From Tenacibaculum sp. AHE14PA (GTDB lineage Bacteria > Bacteroidota > Bacteroidia > Flavobacteriales > Flavobacteriaceae), in the NCBI RefSeq assembly GCF_019278465.1, contig NZ_CP058983.1, positions 2,107,501 to 2,171,500 on the forward strand: 64,000 bases of DNA, given 5' to 3'. Position numbers and translations under genes: made by a program. The notes under the pieces are model-generated. The model was given only the letters and a program-made list of their open reading frames with translations. It was not told the origin of the DNA and did no database searches. Below are positions 26,901 through 34,889 of this stretch, in pieces (within the stretch, counting starts at the first letter, position 1; each line of letters starts with the position of its first letter).

Positions 26901-29900
26901 CCATATCTCCATCTTGAGTAGCTTCTGTTGTTGGTTTTTCTGCATGTAAAAACATTCGTAGTTTTTTATACCTACGCATATCTATACTTATGTTTTTATA
27001 GATAGTTCTTACGTCATCGGCTGCTAAATCTGTTACTTTTAAAGTTACCGACTGCTCATTTTGACGTTGAATTCTGTTTGTTCCTTGTAATTCTTCTCGC
27101 TGAATTCCTGGAGGTAATTTATATCTTTCCGAATTTTGCTCTATACTTACAACACCTACCTCAAAATTATTAAGTTCTGTATTATCTAAATTTACCGGCA
27201 CACCTGTATTCGGTAATGTTTTTGTATATCTACGCCAATCTCCTCTTACTAATTCTAACTCTCCGAATCGTAAAACAACTGGCATTTTAAATTGCGAAAG
27301 AAACATTCTAATAAAACGAATACTATTAAAATCGGTAATTCCGTTTATTCGCTGAGCATCTGTTACATTTCTAACCGGAATTCTAAATTGATACCAAGTA
27401 GTACTTCTTGTAGATCCGTTTGCCAAAGTAATTGGCTCATTTTTTACATCTATAATATTATTTTGTCCTAATTGTAAATCGCTTCTATTTAATGAAACCT
27501 CGTACTCAAAATAACTATTTACCGGGTTCATTGTTTGATCTTTATTAATATCTTCAACATCAGGATATGCTGTTGATGAAGTAGGAAAAGATTCGTTTGA
27601 CTGACTAGCTGTTGGTGAATTTCCCTGCGTACCGTTAAAGTTTTTATAACGTGTTAAAACCGATGCATTTGTGTTTTCTATAGCACCTCCTCTAAAATAT
27701 TGAAAGTTATCTCCTGCCGGATCATCTAAGGATGCGAATGCTGGGAACTTTATTCTTTCATCTTCATCCGTTAAACCGTCTAAACCAATATCTTGATTTG
27801 CACGAGCTTCGTTGCTAGAGTCAAAAGCATATAATATTGATGGATTTATTGGCGTATTTCCCCAGTTGGTTGCATTTACATTTGTTCCATCTACTTTATT
27901 TCCATCCGCAGGTAAACCATTTTCATATTGTTTTCTACCATCCTTTAAAATATCTTCAGAAACGTTTCCTAAATTTATAAATAATTTTCCTACTTGATTT
28001 CCTGGATCTTGCGGGTTTATTCCTGCCGATAATCCTTCTGCTTGTGTGATAGAGTAATTTTCATAAGGATCCATTAACCAAAACTGAATATATTCTACAT
28101 TGGCTTGTTCAAAATTATTAGTTGTTAATGGTCGCATAATTCCTCCCCAACGTTCTTCTGAAGTTACTGTACTTGCATTTTCGTTGTAATTATAAGGACC
28201 TCTTTCTGAGGGATAATAAGCCAAATCTAATGTTCTAACTAAATTTTGCTGCGTAATATCTAAATCGGTGTTCGGAAATAATTCGTTGTAACGTATCTGA
28301 CGAATTTCGTTTCTAGACAATTCATTTTCATCAATATTGTTAGGTCTGTTTCCACTACCATAAAATAATTGATCAATATTATACCATGCAATTTTACCTC
28401 TTTTGTAATTGTAAGATAAATCGCTTGCGCCACCATCAAAACCTTGCGATTCTGGTGTACTTGCTAAAAACCATTGTTGTGGAGAACTTAAATTAATAGG
28501 TATTTGCGAAGCCTCAAAATCATCTAAATACGAAGTTGCTGTTCCGTCTACATTAATTCCGCTTGGCGAACCTGGCAATAAATAAGCCATATCTGCTCTT
28601 ACAGATACATTCGAAGGGACTTCGGTTTCTACAAACGGTAATCTGTTTGCTAATTTTGTTAAGTAAGGAACTTCAGCAGAATAATCTAAATTAAAACCTA
28701 ACATTACATTATCTATAGGCTCTCCTCCAAAATTTACTTTAGGTGTAATTGGTTTTTCACTTACATTTAAGTAAGTTCCTCCTATGGTAAATTTATCCGA
28801 AAAACGATGCTCTACATCAATACCTATAAATGTTTTTCGTTGCTGACTAAATAAGGTATTACTTTCAGTCGTTGCATTAATAGGAATTCCTGATGCTTCT
28901 AAACCTGGATCTAAAATTTGTACGCGACCTAATTGATAATCTACCACATAATCTATACCTTCAACTAACTGTCGTCCTCCGGCAGTTACACGTACCGAAC
29001 CTCTAGGAATATTAAACCCTCCTAAAGAAATACCTCTACTTGTTTCTGATTTAAAGTACCCTTTTAAAAAGAATTTGTCTTTATTCTGATACTCGTTTTT
29101 TGCTTGAATTTTTGTTGTTAAATACAGTTCTTCAAAAAGATATTTATCCTGATCTGAAGTGTTGGTAAGCTCATCTCTTAAATCTTCACCAAAAGGTTCT
29201 GGTTCAGGAAACAATACATATCCTCTTTCTGAATTCACAGTTATTCCGTCTACATAATCAAAAAAACCATCTCCGTTTGGCACGGCATACTCACTTTGAT
29301 CTAACTTATCTAAGTTTAAAATACGCAATAATGGTTTATCTGTAATTCCAGGTGTTAGGGCTTTTTGTAACGTATTTTGTAAAGTTCCTGTTTCATCATC
29401 ACGATATAAAAGTTCAAAACGAAACCCTTCACGTTGCAAAGGAAAAGCACCTAAAGCATACACGTTTTTCATCATTAATCGCCATGTAGGAAAACCTTCA
29501 TCTTCATTCGTTACCGCATTTTTCCTTGTGGTATTTAAAATTTCACTACGCAATAGCTTTACCACTAAATTATCTGGGGCAACTACACCGTCGTTAGAAA
29601 ATTCTCCTACTTTAAAAACAGTTTCTCCACCTGATGCTCCAACCGCAGTATATTCATAAGCAACTGCTAAAACCTCTCCATCATTTAATCTTCTGTTTAA
29701 AGATATAAAACCTAATTGCGGATGTACTCTAAATTCATTTGCTTGTAATTTTCTTGCATTTTGAAGGTACGAATAGTTAAACCCTTGACGTGCTGGCATA
29801 ATATTGTTAATCGCCGCATCTACTGTAGCTACATCTCTAATACCACCTGTAGTTGTTGCTAATAATGGACTTAAGTTGTTAACTCCGTTATATGGTAACA

Positions 29901-31053
29901 CTTTAGAGTTCGCTGAGATAGGGCTAGGAACAGTATTTACTTCATTTGGATTTACTTTGTTTGCATTATTAGATTCTCCTAAATCGGCAAGACCTACAAT
30001 ACTTCGATAATCAGTAACATTTTGAGTTCTATTCGTTATCCAAACTTCAACTCTTGTAATGTTTACTGGACTACTTACCAAAGGGTAGTTACTTAAGGCA
30101 TCTGTATAACTCTCTCTAAAATATTGTGATAAAAAAAAGTGACGATCATTATCATAGTCAGAAGCTCTTAACTCAAACTCCTCAATAGTTGCTCCTCCTT
30201 CTGCAATAACTGTTTTAGATTGTGAATTTTGCTGTGAAAACGCTGCGGTTATATAGGTTTTACCAAACTGCAATTCTGTTTTTACACCAAATAATGCTTG
30301 TGCCCCGTTTATTAACGAGTTTTTAATTGGCATACTAATATTACCTGCTTCTATATTTCGTATAATATCGTCTTCAGTAGGCGTATATTCTAACTTAATG
30401 ATGTTTTGAAAATCGAATGTAGATTGTGTATCGTAATTTGCCGTTACCGTTAATCGTTTACCAACTTTTGCTTGTAAACTTGTACTTATTTGTTGATCAA
30501 AATCAAACGTAAAACTACTCTGGTTTTCTATTGATATTTGCGGATTCTCATTGTTTTGATAAATTCCTCCGAGCTTTATATTTACCTGACCTGTTGGATT
30601 TACCTCAACACTATTACCTCCAAAAATAGACTCGAAAAACTTAGAATTTACATAATATTTAGGTAACAAGTTTTTTCTTGCTTTACTATTTCCTTTTTTT
30701 CTTGAGTTTGTTGCATCAACCTTTTCTTTAAAATAATCTTTTACATCATTTTTTAATCGATACTTGTCATACTCATCGGGAGTCATAAAAACAGGTGTTC
30801 CAATATAGTAATCGCCTATTTTCTCCACCAACATAAACTTATTTAAAGTCTTATCAAAGGTTATGGTTATCTCTGTTGGGTTGCTTAAAAAAAGAGTTCC
30901 GTTTTGGTTATTACTAAAATTATATTTTAGCGGAATAACAGTGTCTTTTTTTATAGTATTACCTTTATTACTCTGAGTGTTTTGTGAAAACGAAACAACA
31001 CTTACCAGTATAGTAAGTGTTGTTAGTAATCTATTAATAATTGCTTTTTTCAA
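23938..31053 (-). CDS. sprA: SprA, type IX secretion outer-membrane translocon / gliding motility protein
   Basis: A 2371-residue protein with a signal peptide (ending VVSFSQ). Its length is close to that of the known Flavobacterium SprA. SprA forms the very large outer-membrane barrel through which type IX substrates leave the cell, and it is needed for gliding and secretion. The N-terminus contains repeated plug-like and strand segments (PTGQVNIKLGGIYQNNENP, GKRLTVTANYDTQ). The C-terminus is barrel-like and ends NIIYNLGN. It starts six bases after ruvA and is followed by gcvH, an order conserved in Flavobacteriia. No frameshift is seen over 7.1 kb. Other T9SS genes are not in this window. 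Confidence 0.97.
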   Translation of the reverse strand: MKKAIINRLLTTLTILVSVVSFSQNTQSNKGNTIKKDTVIPLKYNFSNNQNGTLFLSNPTEITITFDKTLNKFMLVEKIGDYYIGTPVFMTPDEYDKYRLKNDVKDYFKEKVDATNSRKKGNSKARKNLLPKYYVNSKFFESIFGGNSVEVNPTGQVNIKLGGIYQNNENPQISIENQSSFTFDFDQQISTSLQAKVGKRLTVTANYDTQSTFDFQNIIKLEYTPTEDDIIRNIEAGNISMPIKNSLINGAQALFGVKTELQFGKTYITAAFSQQNSQSKTVIAEGGATIEEFELRASDYDNDRHFFLSQYFRESYTDALSNYPLVSSPVNITRVEVWITNRTQNVTDYRSIVGLADLGESNNANKVNPNEVNTVPSPISANSKVLPYNGVNNLSPLLATTTGGIRDVATVDAAINNIMPARQGFNYSYLQNARKLQANEFRVHPQLGFISLNRRLNDGEVLAVAYEYTAVGASGGETVFKVGEFSNDGVVAPDNLVVKLLRSEILNTTRKNAVTNEDEGFPTWRLMMKNVYALGAFPLQREGFRFELLYRDDETGTLQNTLQKALTPGITDKPLLRILNLDKLDQSEYAVPNGDGFFDYVDGITVNSERGYVLFPEPEPFGEDLRDELTNTSDQDKYLFEELYLTTKIQAKNEYQNKDKFFLKGYFKSETSRGISLGGFNIPRGSVRVTAGGRQLVEGIDYVVDYQLGRVQILDPGLEASGIPINATTESNTLFSQQRKTFIGIDVEHRFSDKFTIGGTYLNVSEKPITPKVNFGGEPIDNVMLGFNLDYSAEVPYLTKLANRLPFVETEVPSNVSVRADMAYLLPGSPSGINVDGTATSYLDDFEASQIPINLSSPQQWFLASTPESQGFDGGASDLSYNYKRGKIAWYNIDQLFYGSGNRPNNIDENELSRNEIRQIRYNELFPNTDLDITQQNLVRTLDLAYYPSERGPYNYNENASTVTSEERWGGIMRPLTTNNFEQANVEYIQFWLMDPYENYSITQAEGLSAGINPQDPGNQVGKLFINLGNVSEDILKDGRKQYENGLPADGNKVDGTNVNATNWGNTPINPSILYAFDSSNEARANQDIGLDGLTDEDERIKFPAFASLDDPAGDNFQYFRGGAIENTNASVLTRYKNFNGTQGNSPTASQSNESFPTSSTAYPDVEDINKDQTMNPVNSYFEYEVSLNRSDLQLGQNNIIDVKNEPITLANGSTRSTTWYQFRIPVRNVTDAQRINGITDFNSIRFIRMFLSQFKMPVVLRFGELELVRGDWRRYTKTLPNTGVPVNLDNTELNNFEVGVVSIEQNSERYKLPPGIQREELQGTNRIQRQNEQSVTLKVTDLAADDVRTIYKNISIDMRRYKKLRMFLHAEKPTTEATQDGDMVAVIRLGTDLNDNYYEIEKPLTLSTSRATSLDVWPEANNLEVPLEELANLKIERPTGVGTSITDIFSATSSNGLKISVKGNPTLAQVRTVMLGVKNVSNSDKTVEVWFNELRAVGFDNKGGWAAVVNADANLADVMDLSLAGRMSTIGFGNVEDRVQQRSIEEIKQYSVATNIQLGKMMPQDWNMQIPMSYSYGEEFRDPKYDPQFQDVELEDALDKNPNSENAQDYTRRKSISFINVKKNKNPKSKKTPKFYDVENFSASYAHNEEFHKDYNIEKFENKNVMAGASYNFNFKPFVIEPFKKSKKFNNKYLRFIKDLNFNPVPKTIALNSRINRNYNSQQSRNLIEGLTAQPELVQRRFLFNWDYTIGFDLTKSLQLNFNATNNYIYDSFGDDEELEIYDQFFTVGRPDNYHQKLNATYKLPLSKLPYLNFLSADYSYTADFDWKASSQSNLDLPNGDNVSYVDVVGNMIQNANTHNLNTNIDFGRFYKTLKLDKLLLKGTKKKPVKKGTATLGGDKTSKGRAKLKKNASFGHKVMKGMYDVLTSVKRAKISYTQNNGTLLQGYKPSVGFLGRNSYDGSTAPSLGFVFGSQTDILNTAIENGWLVTRTSQTDENQPYYNKNYGKTRFKKLDYNVSVKPFKNLTIDLIGTRIQTSNLNQQLDIISDGNGGFEQDPNIKAFETGNYSISHFMLGTVFTDSEVLYQNFLSNRSTIANRLATTDQPVSGFKENGQQAMLPAFIAAYSGNDANSVSTGIFKNIPIPNWTMRFNGFMKYKWFKKTFSSFTLSHGYKSSYTIGNYTNNLQYDSTNLATNTNTSGNYQPELLLSSATLIDEFSPLMKVDFRMKNSFSFKGEIRRDRSLTLNFNNNTLTDIRGTEYVVGFGYKIRDVKFVTRFTGKKETLKGDINLRADVSLRDNLTLIRSVDEENSQITGGEKLFGLKFIADYNLSSSLTASFYYNHQTFQYAVSTTFPRQSINAGINIIYNLGN

Positions 31054-31059
31054 CCTGTT

Positions 31060-31641
31060 TTATAAATTTTTTAACGCCTGTTTTATCAATGCCTCAACAC
31101 TAGCATCAGGTGTTTCTTTTAATATATTCCCTATAACTTTATCTGCTTGCTTTCTTACAAAACCAAGAACTTCTAGTGCAGATAACGCTTCTTCTTTATT
31201 TGTATTGTTTTGAGCAATTGAAACTTCATCTAAATCAAAGATTTTTAGAATTTTATCTTTCAGATCTACAATAACACGCTGTGCTGTTTTTACTCCAATA
31301 CCCTTAACAGACTGTATTGTTTTTACATTTTCTGAAGCAATAGCTTGTTGTATTTCTTCAGACGTCATTGACGACAACATTGTTCTTGCAATACTCGGAC
31401 CTACACCTGAAACTGACGTGAGTAATCTAAAAATTTCTCTTTCAACTTTATTAAAAAACCCATACAATGTATGTGCGTCTTCACGAATAGATAAATGTGT
31501 ATACAACAACACATTTTCATCATTAGGTAACGACGAATAAGTGTTTAAAGAAATATGCAATAAGTAGCCTACTCCATTACAGTCTATTACTGCATACGTA
31601 GGATTTTTCTCCACAAGTTTCCCCCTAATTTGTGTTATCAT
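31060..31641 (-). CDS. ruvA: Holliday junction branch migration protein RuvA
   Basis: A 193-residue protein that binds four-way DNA junctions as a tetramer and loads RuvB. It has the N-terminal OB fold (MITQIRGKLVEKNPTYAVID), the helix-hairpin-helix pairs LTSVSGVGPSIARTML and IQSVKGIGVKTAQRVIVDL, and a C-terminal RuvB-contact domain (EALSALEVLGFVRKQADKVI). The start is the ATG at 31639-31641. The longer frame adds 11 residues that the family does not have. It lies 53 bases after maeB and six bases before sprA. Confidence 0.96.
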   Translation of the reverse strand: MITQIRGKLVEKNPTYAVIDCNGVGYLLHISLNTYSSLPNDENVLLYTHLSIREDAHTLYGFFNKVEREIFRLLTSVSGVGPSIARTMLSSMTSEEIQQAIASENVKTIQSVKGIGVKTAQRVIVDLKDKILKIFDLDEVSIAQNNTNKEEALSALEVLGFVRKQADKVIGNILKETPDASVEALIKQALKNL

Positions 31642-31694
31642 TCTATCTAATTTCGATTTGCCTAAAATAGGCAAATTATTTAGTTTTAAAAGTC

Positions 31695-33977
31695 TTAGCT
31701 TTTATTTTTTAACTCTTTGTTTTGTGCATCTACAACAGCTACTGCAGCCATATTCACCATTTCATCAACACTTGCACCTAATTGCAAGATGTGAACAGGC
31801 TTACTCATACCTAATAAAATAGGTCCGATAGATTCAACTCCATCAACCTGCTTCATTAATTTATACGTTATGTTAGCCGACTCTAAATTCGGGAATATTA
31901 AAATATTTGCTCTTTTACCATTTAATTTAGAAAAAGGGAATTCTTTTGCTAATAACTCAGGGTTTAAGGCAAAATCTGCTTGTAACTCACCATCAACAAT
32001 TACATTAGGATGGTAACGATGTATATACGATACTGCTTCTCTTATTTTTACTGAACTTTCGGCTTTTGATGACCCAAAGTTAGAAAAACCTAGCATGGCA
32101 ATATGTGGCTTCATTCCAAACATTTTTGCTAAGCCAGATGTTAATTGACTAATTTTTGCTAATTCTTTAGCTGTTGGATTAATGTTAATCGTTGTATCCG
32201 CTAAAAACATTGGTCCTTGTTTGGTTAGCATCATATTTGTTGCTGCCACTCTAGTAACACCTTTTTCTTTCTCTATTAACTCTAACATTGGTTTTACAAC
32301 CGATGGATATGACCTTGAATATCCTGTAATTAAAGCATCTGCTTCACCAGTATTCACCATCATTGCTGCAAAATAATTACGCTCACGCATCCATTTTTGA
32401 GCCTCTAAAAAAGAAATACCTTTACGCTGTCTTGTTTTCCAAAAAGCTTCTGCATATCTGTTTCTTCGATCTGTTTCTTCATCCGTTTTAGGATCAATAA
32501 TAACAACATCTGCGTCGAATCCTAATTCTTCTTTTAATTCAAGAATAATATCCTTTCTACCTAATAAAATAGGTATCGCTATTTTCTCATCATAAACACG
32601 CTGTGCTGCTTTTAACACATCTAGATGATCTGCCTCTGCAAAAACTACTCGTTTAGGGGCTTTTTTTGCTCTGTTATGTAATAATCTTATCTCTTTACTT
32701 CCCGTTCCAGATCTATCCATTAATTCTTCACGGTATGCATCCCAATCTGTAATTGGTTCTTGCGCTACGCCCGACTCCATTGCTGCTTTTGCAATAGCTG
32801 GTGGAATTTCATAAATTAATCTCGGATCAAATGGTTTAGGTATAATGTATTCTTTTCCGAATGAAAGACTCACTTCATCATACACTATATTTACTTGTTC
32901 TGGCACTGTTTTTTTAGCCAAATCAGCTAAAGCATGTACAGCTGCCATTTTCATTTCTTCATTAATTTTAGTTGCCCTAACATCTAAAGCCCCTCTAAAA
33001 ATAAATGGAAATCCAAGTACATTATTAACTTGATTAGGATTATCCGATCTACCCGTTGCCATAATAATATCATCACGAGTATCTACCGCTAATTGGTATT
33101 CTATCTCAGGATCTGGATTTGCCATTGCAAAAACAACAGGGTCTTTTGCCATCGATAATAACATCTCTGGCGTTACTACATTTCCTTTTGATAATCCTAT
33201 AAAAACATCTGCATTATGCATTGCCTCCTCTAAAGTATTAATGTCTTTATCAGTTGCAAATTCTTCTTTTTGTGACGTTAAATTACCTCTATCTCTTCTA
33301 ATAACGCCTTTACTATCGCACATTACTACATTTTCTCTTTTAGCACCAAGTGCTAAGTACAACCTTGTACATGAAATTGCAGCCGCTCCAGCTCCGTTTA
33401 CTACGATTTTAATCTCCGATATTTTTTTATCAATAATTTCTATCGCATTTTTTAAGGCTGCTGCAGAAATAATTGCTGTTCCGTGCTGATCGTCGTGCAT
33501 TACAGGAATATCTAATTCCTCCTTTAATCTTCTTTCTATCTCAAAAGCTTCAGGAGCTTTTATATCTTCTAGGTTTATTCCACCAAAAGTTGGAGCAATG
33601 GCCTTTACTGTTTCTACAAATTTATCAACATCTGTAGCATCTACTTCAATATCAAAAACATCAATATCAGCAAAAATTTTAAACAACAAACCTTTCCCTT
33701 CCATTACTGGTTTTGATGCTTCAGGACCTATATCTCCTAGACCTAAAACAGCAGTTCCGTTAGTAATAACAGCTACTAAATTACCTTTAGCGGTATATTT
33801 ATAAACATTGTCTTTATCTTTAGCAATTTCTAAACAAGGCTCTGCAACTCCAGGAGAGTATGCTAACGACAAATCGTGCTGTGTAGCATATTTTTTAGTT
33901 GGTACTACTGCTATTTTTCCTGGTTTTGGCTTTGCATGGTATAACAAAGCTTCTCGCCTTTTTCTAGAATCACTCAT
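31695..33977 (-). CDS. maeB: NADP-dependent malic enzyme with phosphotransacetylase-like domain
   Basis: A 760-residue enzyme that decarboxylates malate to pyruvate, supplying NADPH. The N-terminal malic-enzyme half (about 1-430) shows [30 protein letters not shown] and [16 protein letters not shown] (NADP site). The C-terminal half (about 440-760) is a phosphotransacetylase-like domain ([29 protein letters not shown]). That domain is usually regulatory rather than catalytic in MaeB. It has a -7 box 27 bases upstream and may be the promoter-proximal gene of the maeB-ruvA-sprA series. Confidence 0.95.
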   Translation of the reverse strand: MSDSRKRREALLYHAKPKPGKIAVVPTKKYATQHDLSLAYSPGVAEPCLEIAKDKDNVYKYTAKGNLVAVITNGTAVLGLGDIGPEASKPVMEGKGLLFKIFADIDVFDIEVDATDVDKFVETVKAIAPTFGGINLEDIKAPEAFEIERRLKEELDIPVMHDDQHGTAIISAAALKNAIEIIDKKISEIKIVVNGAGAAAISCTRLYLALGAKRENVVMCDSKGVIRRDRGNLTSQKEEFATDKDINTLEEAMHNADVFIGLSKGNVVTPEMLLSMAKDPVVFAMANPDPEIEYQLAVDTRDDIIMATGRSDNPNQVNNVLGFPFIFRGALDVRATKINEEMKMAAVHALADLAKKTVPEQVNIVYDEVSLSFGKEYIIPKPFDPRLIYEIPPAIAKAAMESGVAQEPITDWDAYREELMDRSGTGSKEIRLLHNRAKKAPKRVVFAEADHLDVLKAAQRVYDEKIAIPILLGRKDIILELKEELGFDADVVIIDPKTDEETDRRNRYAEAFWKTRQRKGISFLEAQKWMRERNYFAAMMVNTGEADALITGYSRSYPSVVKPMLELIEKEKGVTRVAATNMMLTKQGPMFLADTTININPTAKELAKISQLTSGLAKMFGMKPHIAMLGFSNFGSSKAESSVKIREAVSYIHRYHPNVIVDGELQADFALNPELLAKEFPFSKLNGKRANILIFPNLESANITYKLMKQVDGVESIGPILLGMSKPVHILQLGASVDEMVNMAAVAVVDAQNKELKNKS

Positions 33978-34003
33978 AGATTAGTTTTATTTGTTTGAAC
34001 TTA

Positions 34004-34011
34004 CAAATATA
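34004..34011 (-). promoter_or_regulatory. maeB -7 box TATATTTG
   Basis: A full TAnnTTTG match on the minus strand, 27 bases upstream of the maeB start. Confidence 0.5.
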
Positions 34012-34038
34012 CGTTTTTGTTACTTAGTGAAAAACCTA

Positions 34039-34060
34039 AAACATGATTTTAGTCATGTTT
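34039..34060. promoter_or_regulatory. Crp/Fnr-type operator-like dyad AAACATGA-N6-TCATGTTT
   Basis: A perfect inverted repeat with eight-base arms. The TGA-N6-TCA core spacing is that of Crp/Fnr-superfamily sites. It lies between maeB and the PAS gene. Its centre is about 40 bases upstream of the start predicted from the PAS-gene -7 box, a class II activator position. The regulator is inferred. Confidence 0.45.
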
Positions 34061-34078
34061 TATAATCAGCAGACCGTA

Positions 34079-34086
34079 TAAATTTG
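34079..34086 (+). promoter_or_regulatory. PAS-gene -7 box TAAATTTG
   Basis: A full TAnnTTTG match 27 bases upstream of the ATG of the PAS protein. Confidence 0.5.
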
Positions 34087-34112
34087 CGTACATTTTAATT
34101 TTAAATCAAATC

Positions 34113-34733
34113 ATGAAAACACCACCTATTCAAATAATTAATGAAGAAATAAAATGGGACAAATCTCAAACAATTGTTAGCAAAACAGATTTATTTGGCA
34201 CAATTCTTTACGCTAACAAAGCCTTTGTTTTAGCCAGCGAATACACTGCTATAGAATTAATGGGAGAGCCTCATAATATTATTAGACACCCAGATATGCC
34301 AAAGGTTGCTTTTAAAGCCTTATGGGAAGCTTTAAAAAAAGGGGAAAATTACCACGCTATTGTAAAAAACCTAACTAAAACTGGTAAATACTATTGGGTA
34401 ATTACTGATTTTACAATTGATAAAAATGAAAAAGGGGAGCCTATCGGTTACACTGGACGAAGAAAAGCTATACCTAAAAGTGTTATTGATAAAATTGAAC
34501 CACTTTATAAAACTCTTTTAGAAATTGAAAAATTAAAAGGAGAAAAAATTAGCGAATTATACTTTGAAGGTTTTTTAAAGGAAGAGGTTGGTAAAAGTTA
34601 TAACGAATATGTAGTTGATTTATTTAAAGAAGAATCTTTGAAAGTTTCCGAAACACAAACCGAAGTTAAAGAAAAGAGTAAAATAAAAAAAGGCCTTAAC
34701 TGGTTTTTCTTTGGCGACACAGATCCTAAATAA
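34113..34733 (+). CDS. PAS domain protein (Aer-like PAS)
   Basis: A 206-residue soluble protein with one PAS domain at about residues 15-125. It runs from TIVSKTDLFGTILYANKAFV through EPHNIIRHPDMPKVAF to YYWVITDFTIDKNEKGEPIGY. The HNIIRHPDMP block is the hallmark of the Aer/FAD-type PAS of aerotaxis receptors, so flavin binding and redox sensing are plausible. The C-terminal 80 residues have no kinase, methyl-accepting or GGDEF domain and end in a lysine-rich stretch with FFFGDTD. A Crp/Fnr-like dyad upstream would suit a redox role. Signal output is unknown. Confidence 0.85.
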   Translation: MKTPPIQIINEEIKWDKSQTIVSKTDLFGTILYANKAFVLASEYTAIELMGEPHNIIRHPDMPKVAFKALWEALKKGENYHAIVKNLTKTGKYYWVITDFTIDKNEKGEPIGYTGRRKAIPKSVIDKIEPLYKTLLEIEKLKGEKISELYFEGFLKEEVGKSYNEYVVDLFKEESLKVSETQTEVKEKSKIKKGLNWFFFGDTDPK

Positions 34734-34784
34734 CAACTTAAAAAAGGCAAATTCTTAAAAGTATTTGCCTTTTTTAAGTTGTTA
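34731..34784. terminator. Long bidirectional terminator
   Basis: A 22-base perfect stem that begins at the PAS stop codon (TAACAACTTAAAAAAGGC and its complement) closes a 10-base loop. A- and T-runs lie within the stem. Confidence 0.85.
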
Positions 34785-34889
34785 TGAATCCTAATGTGAT
34801 TTTTAACTAAAACTTTATATTTTAATCTTCTTATTATTCTAAATATTTACAGAAATTTGTTAATTACATTTTAAAGTTAATTTTTAGTT

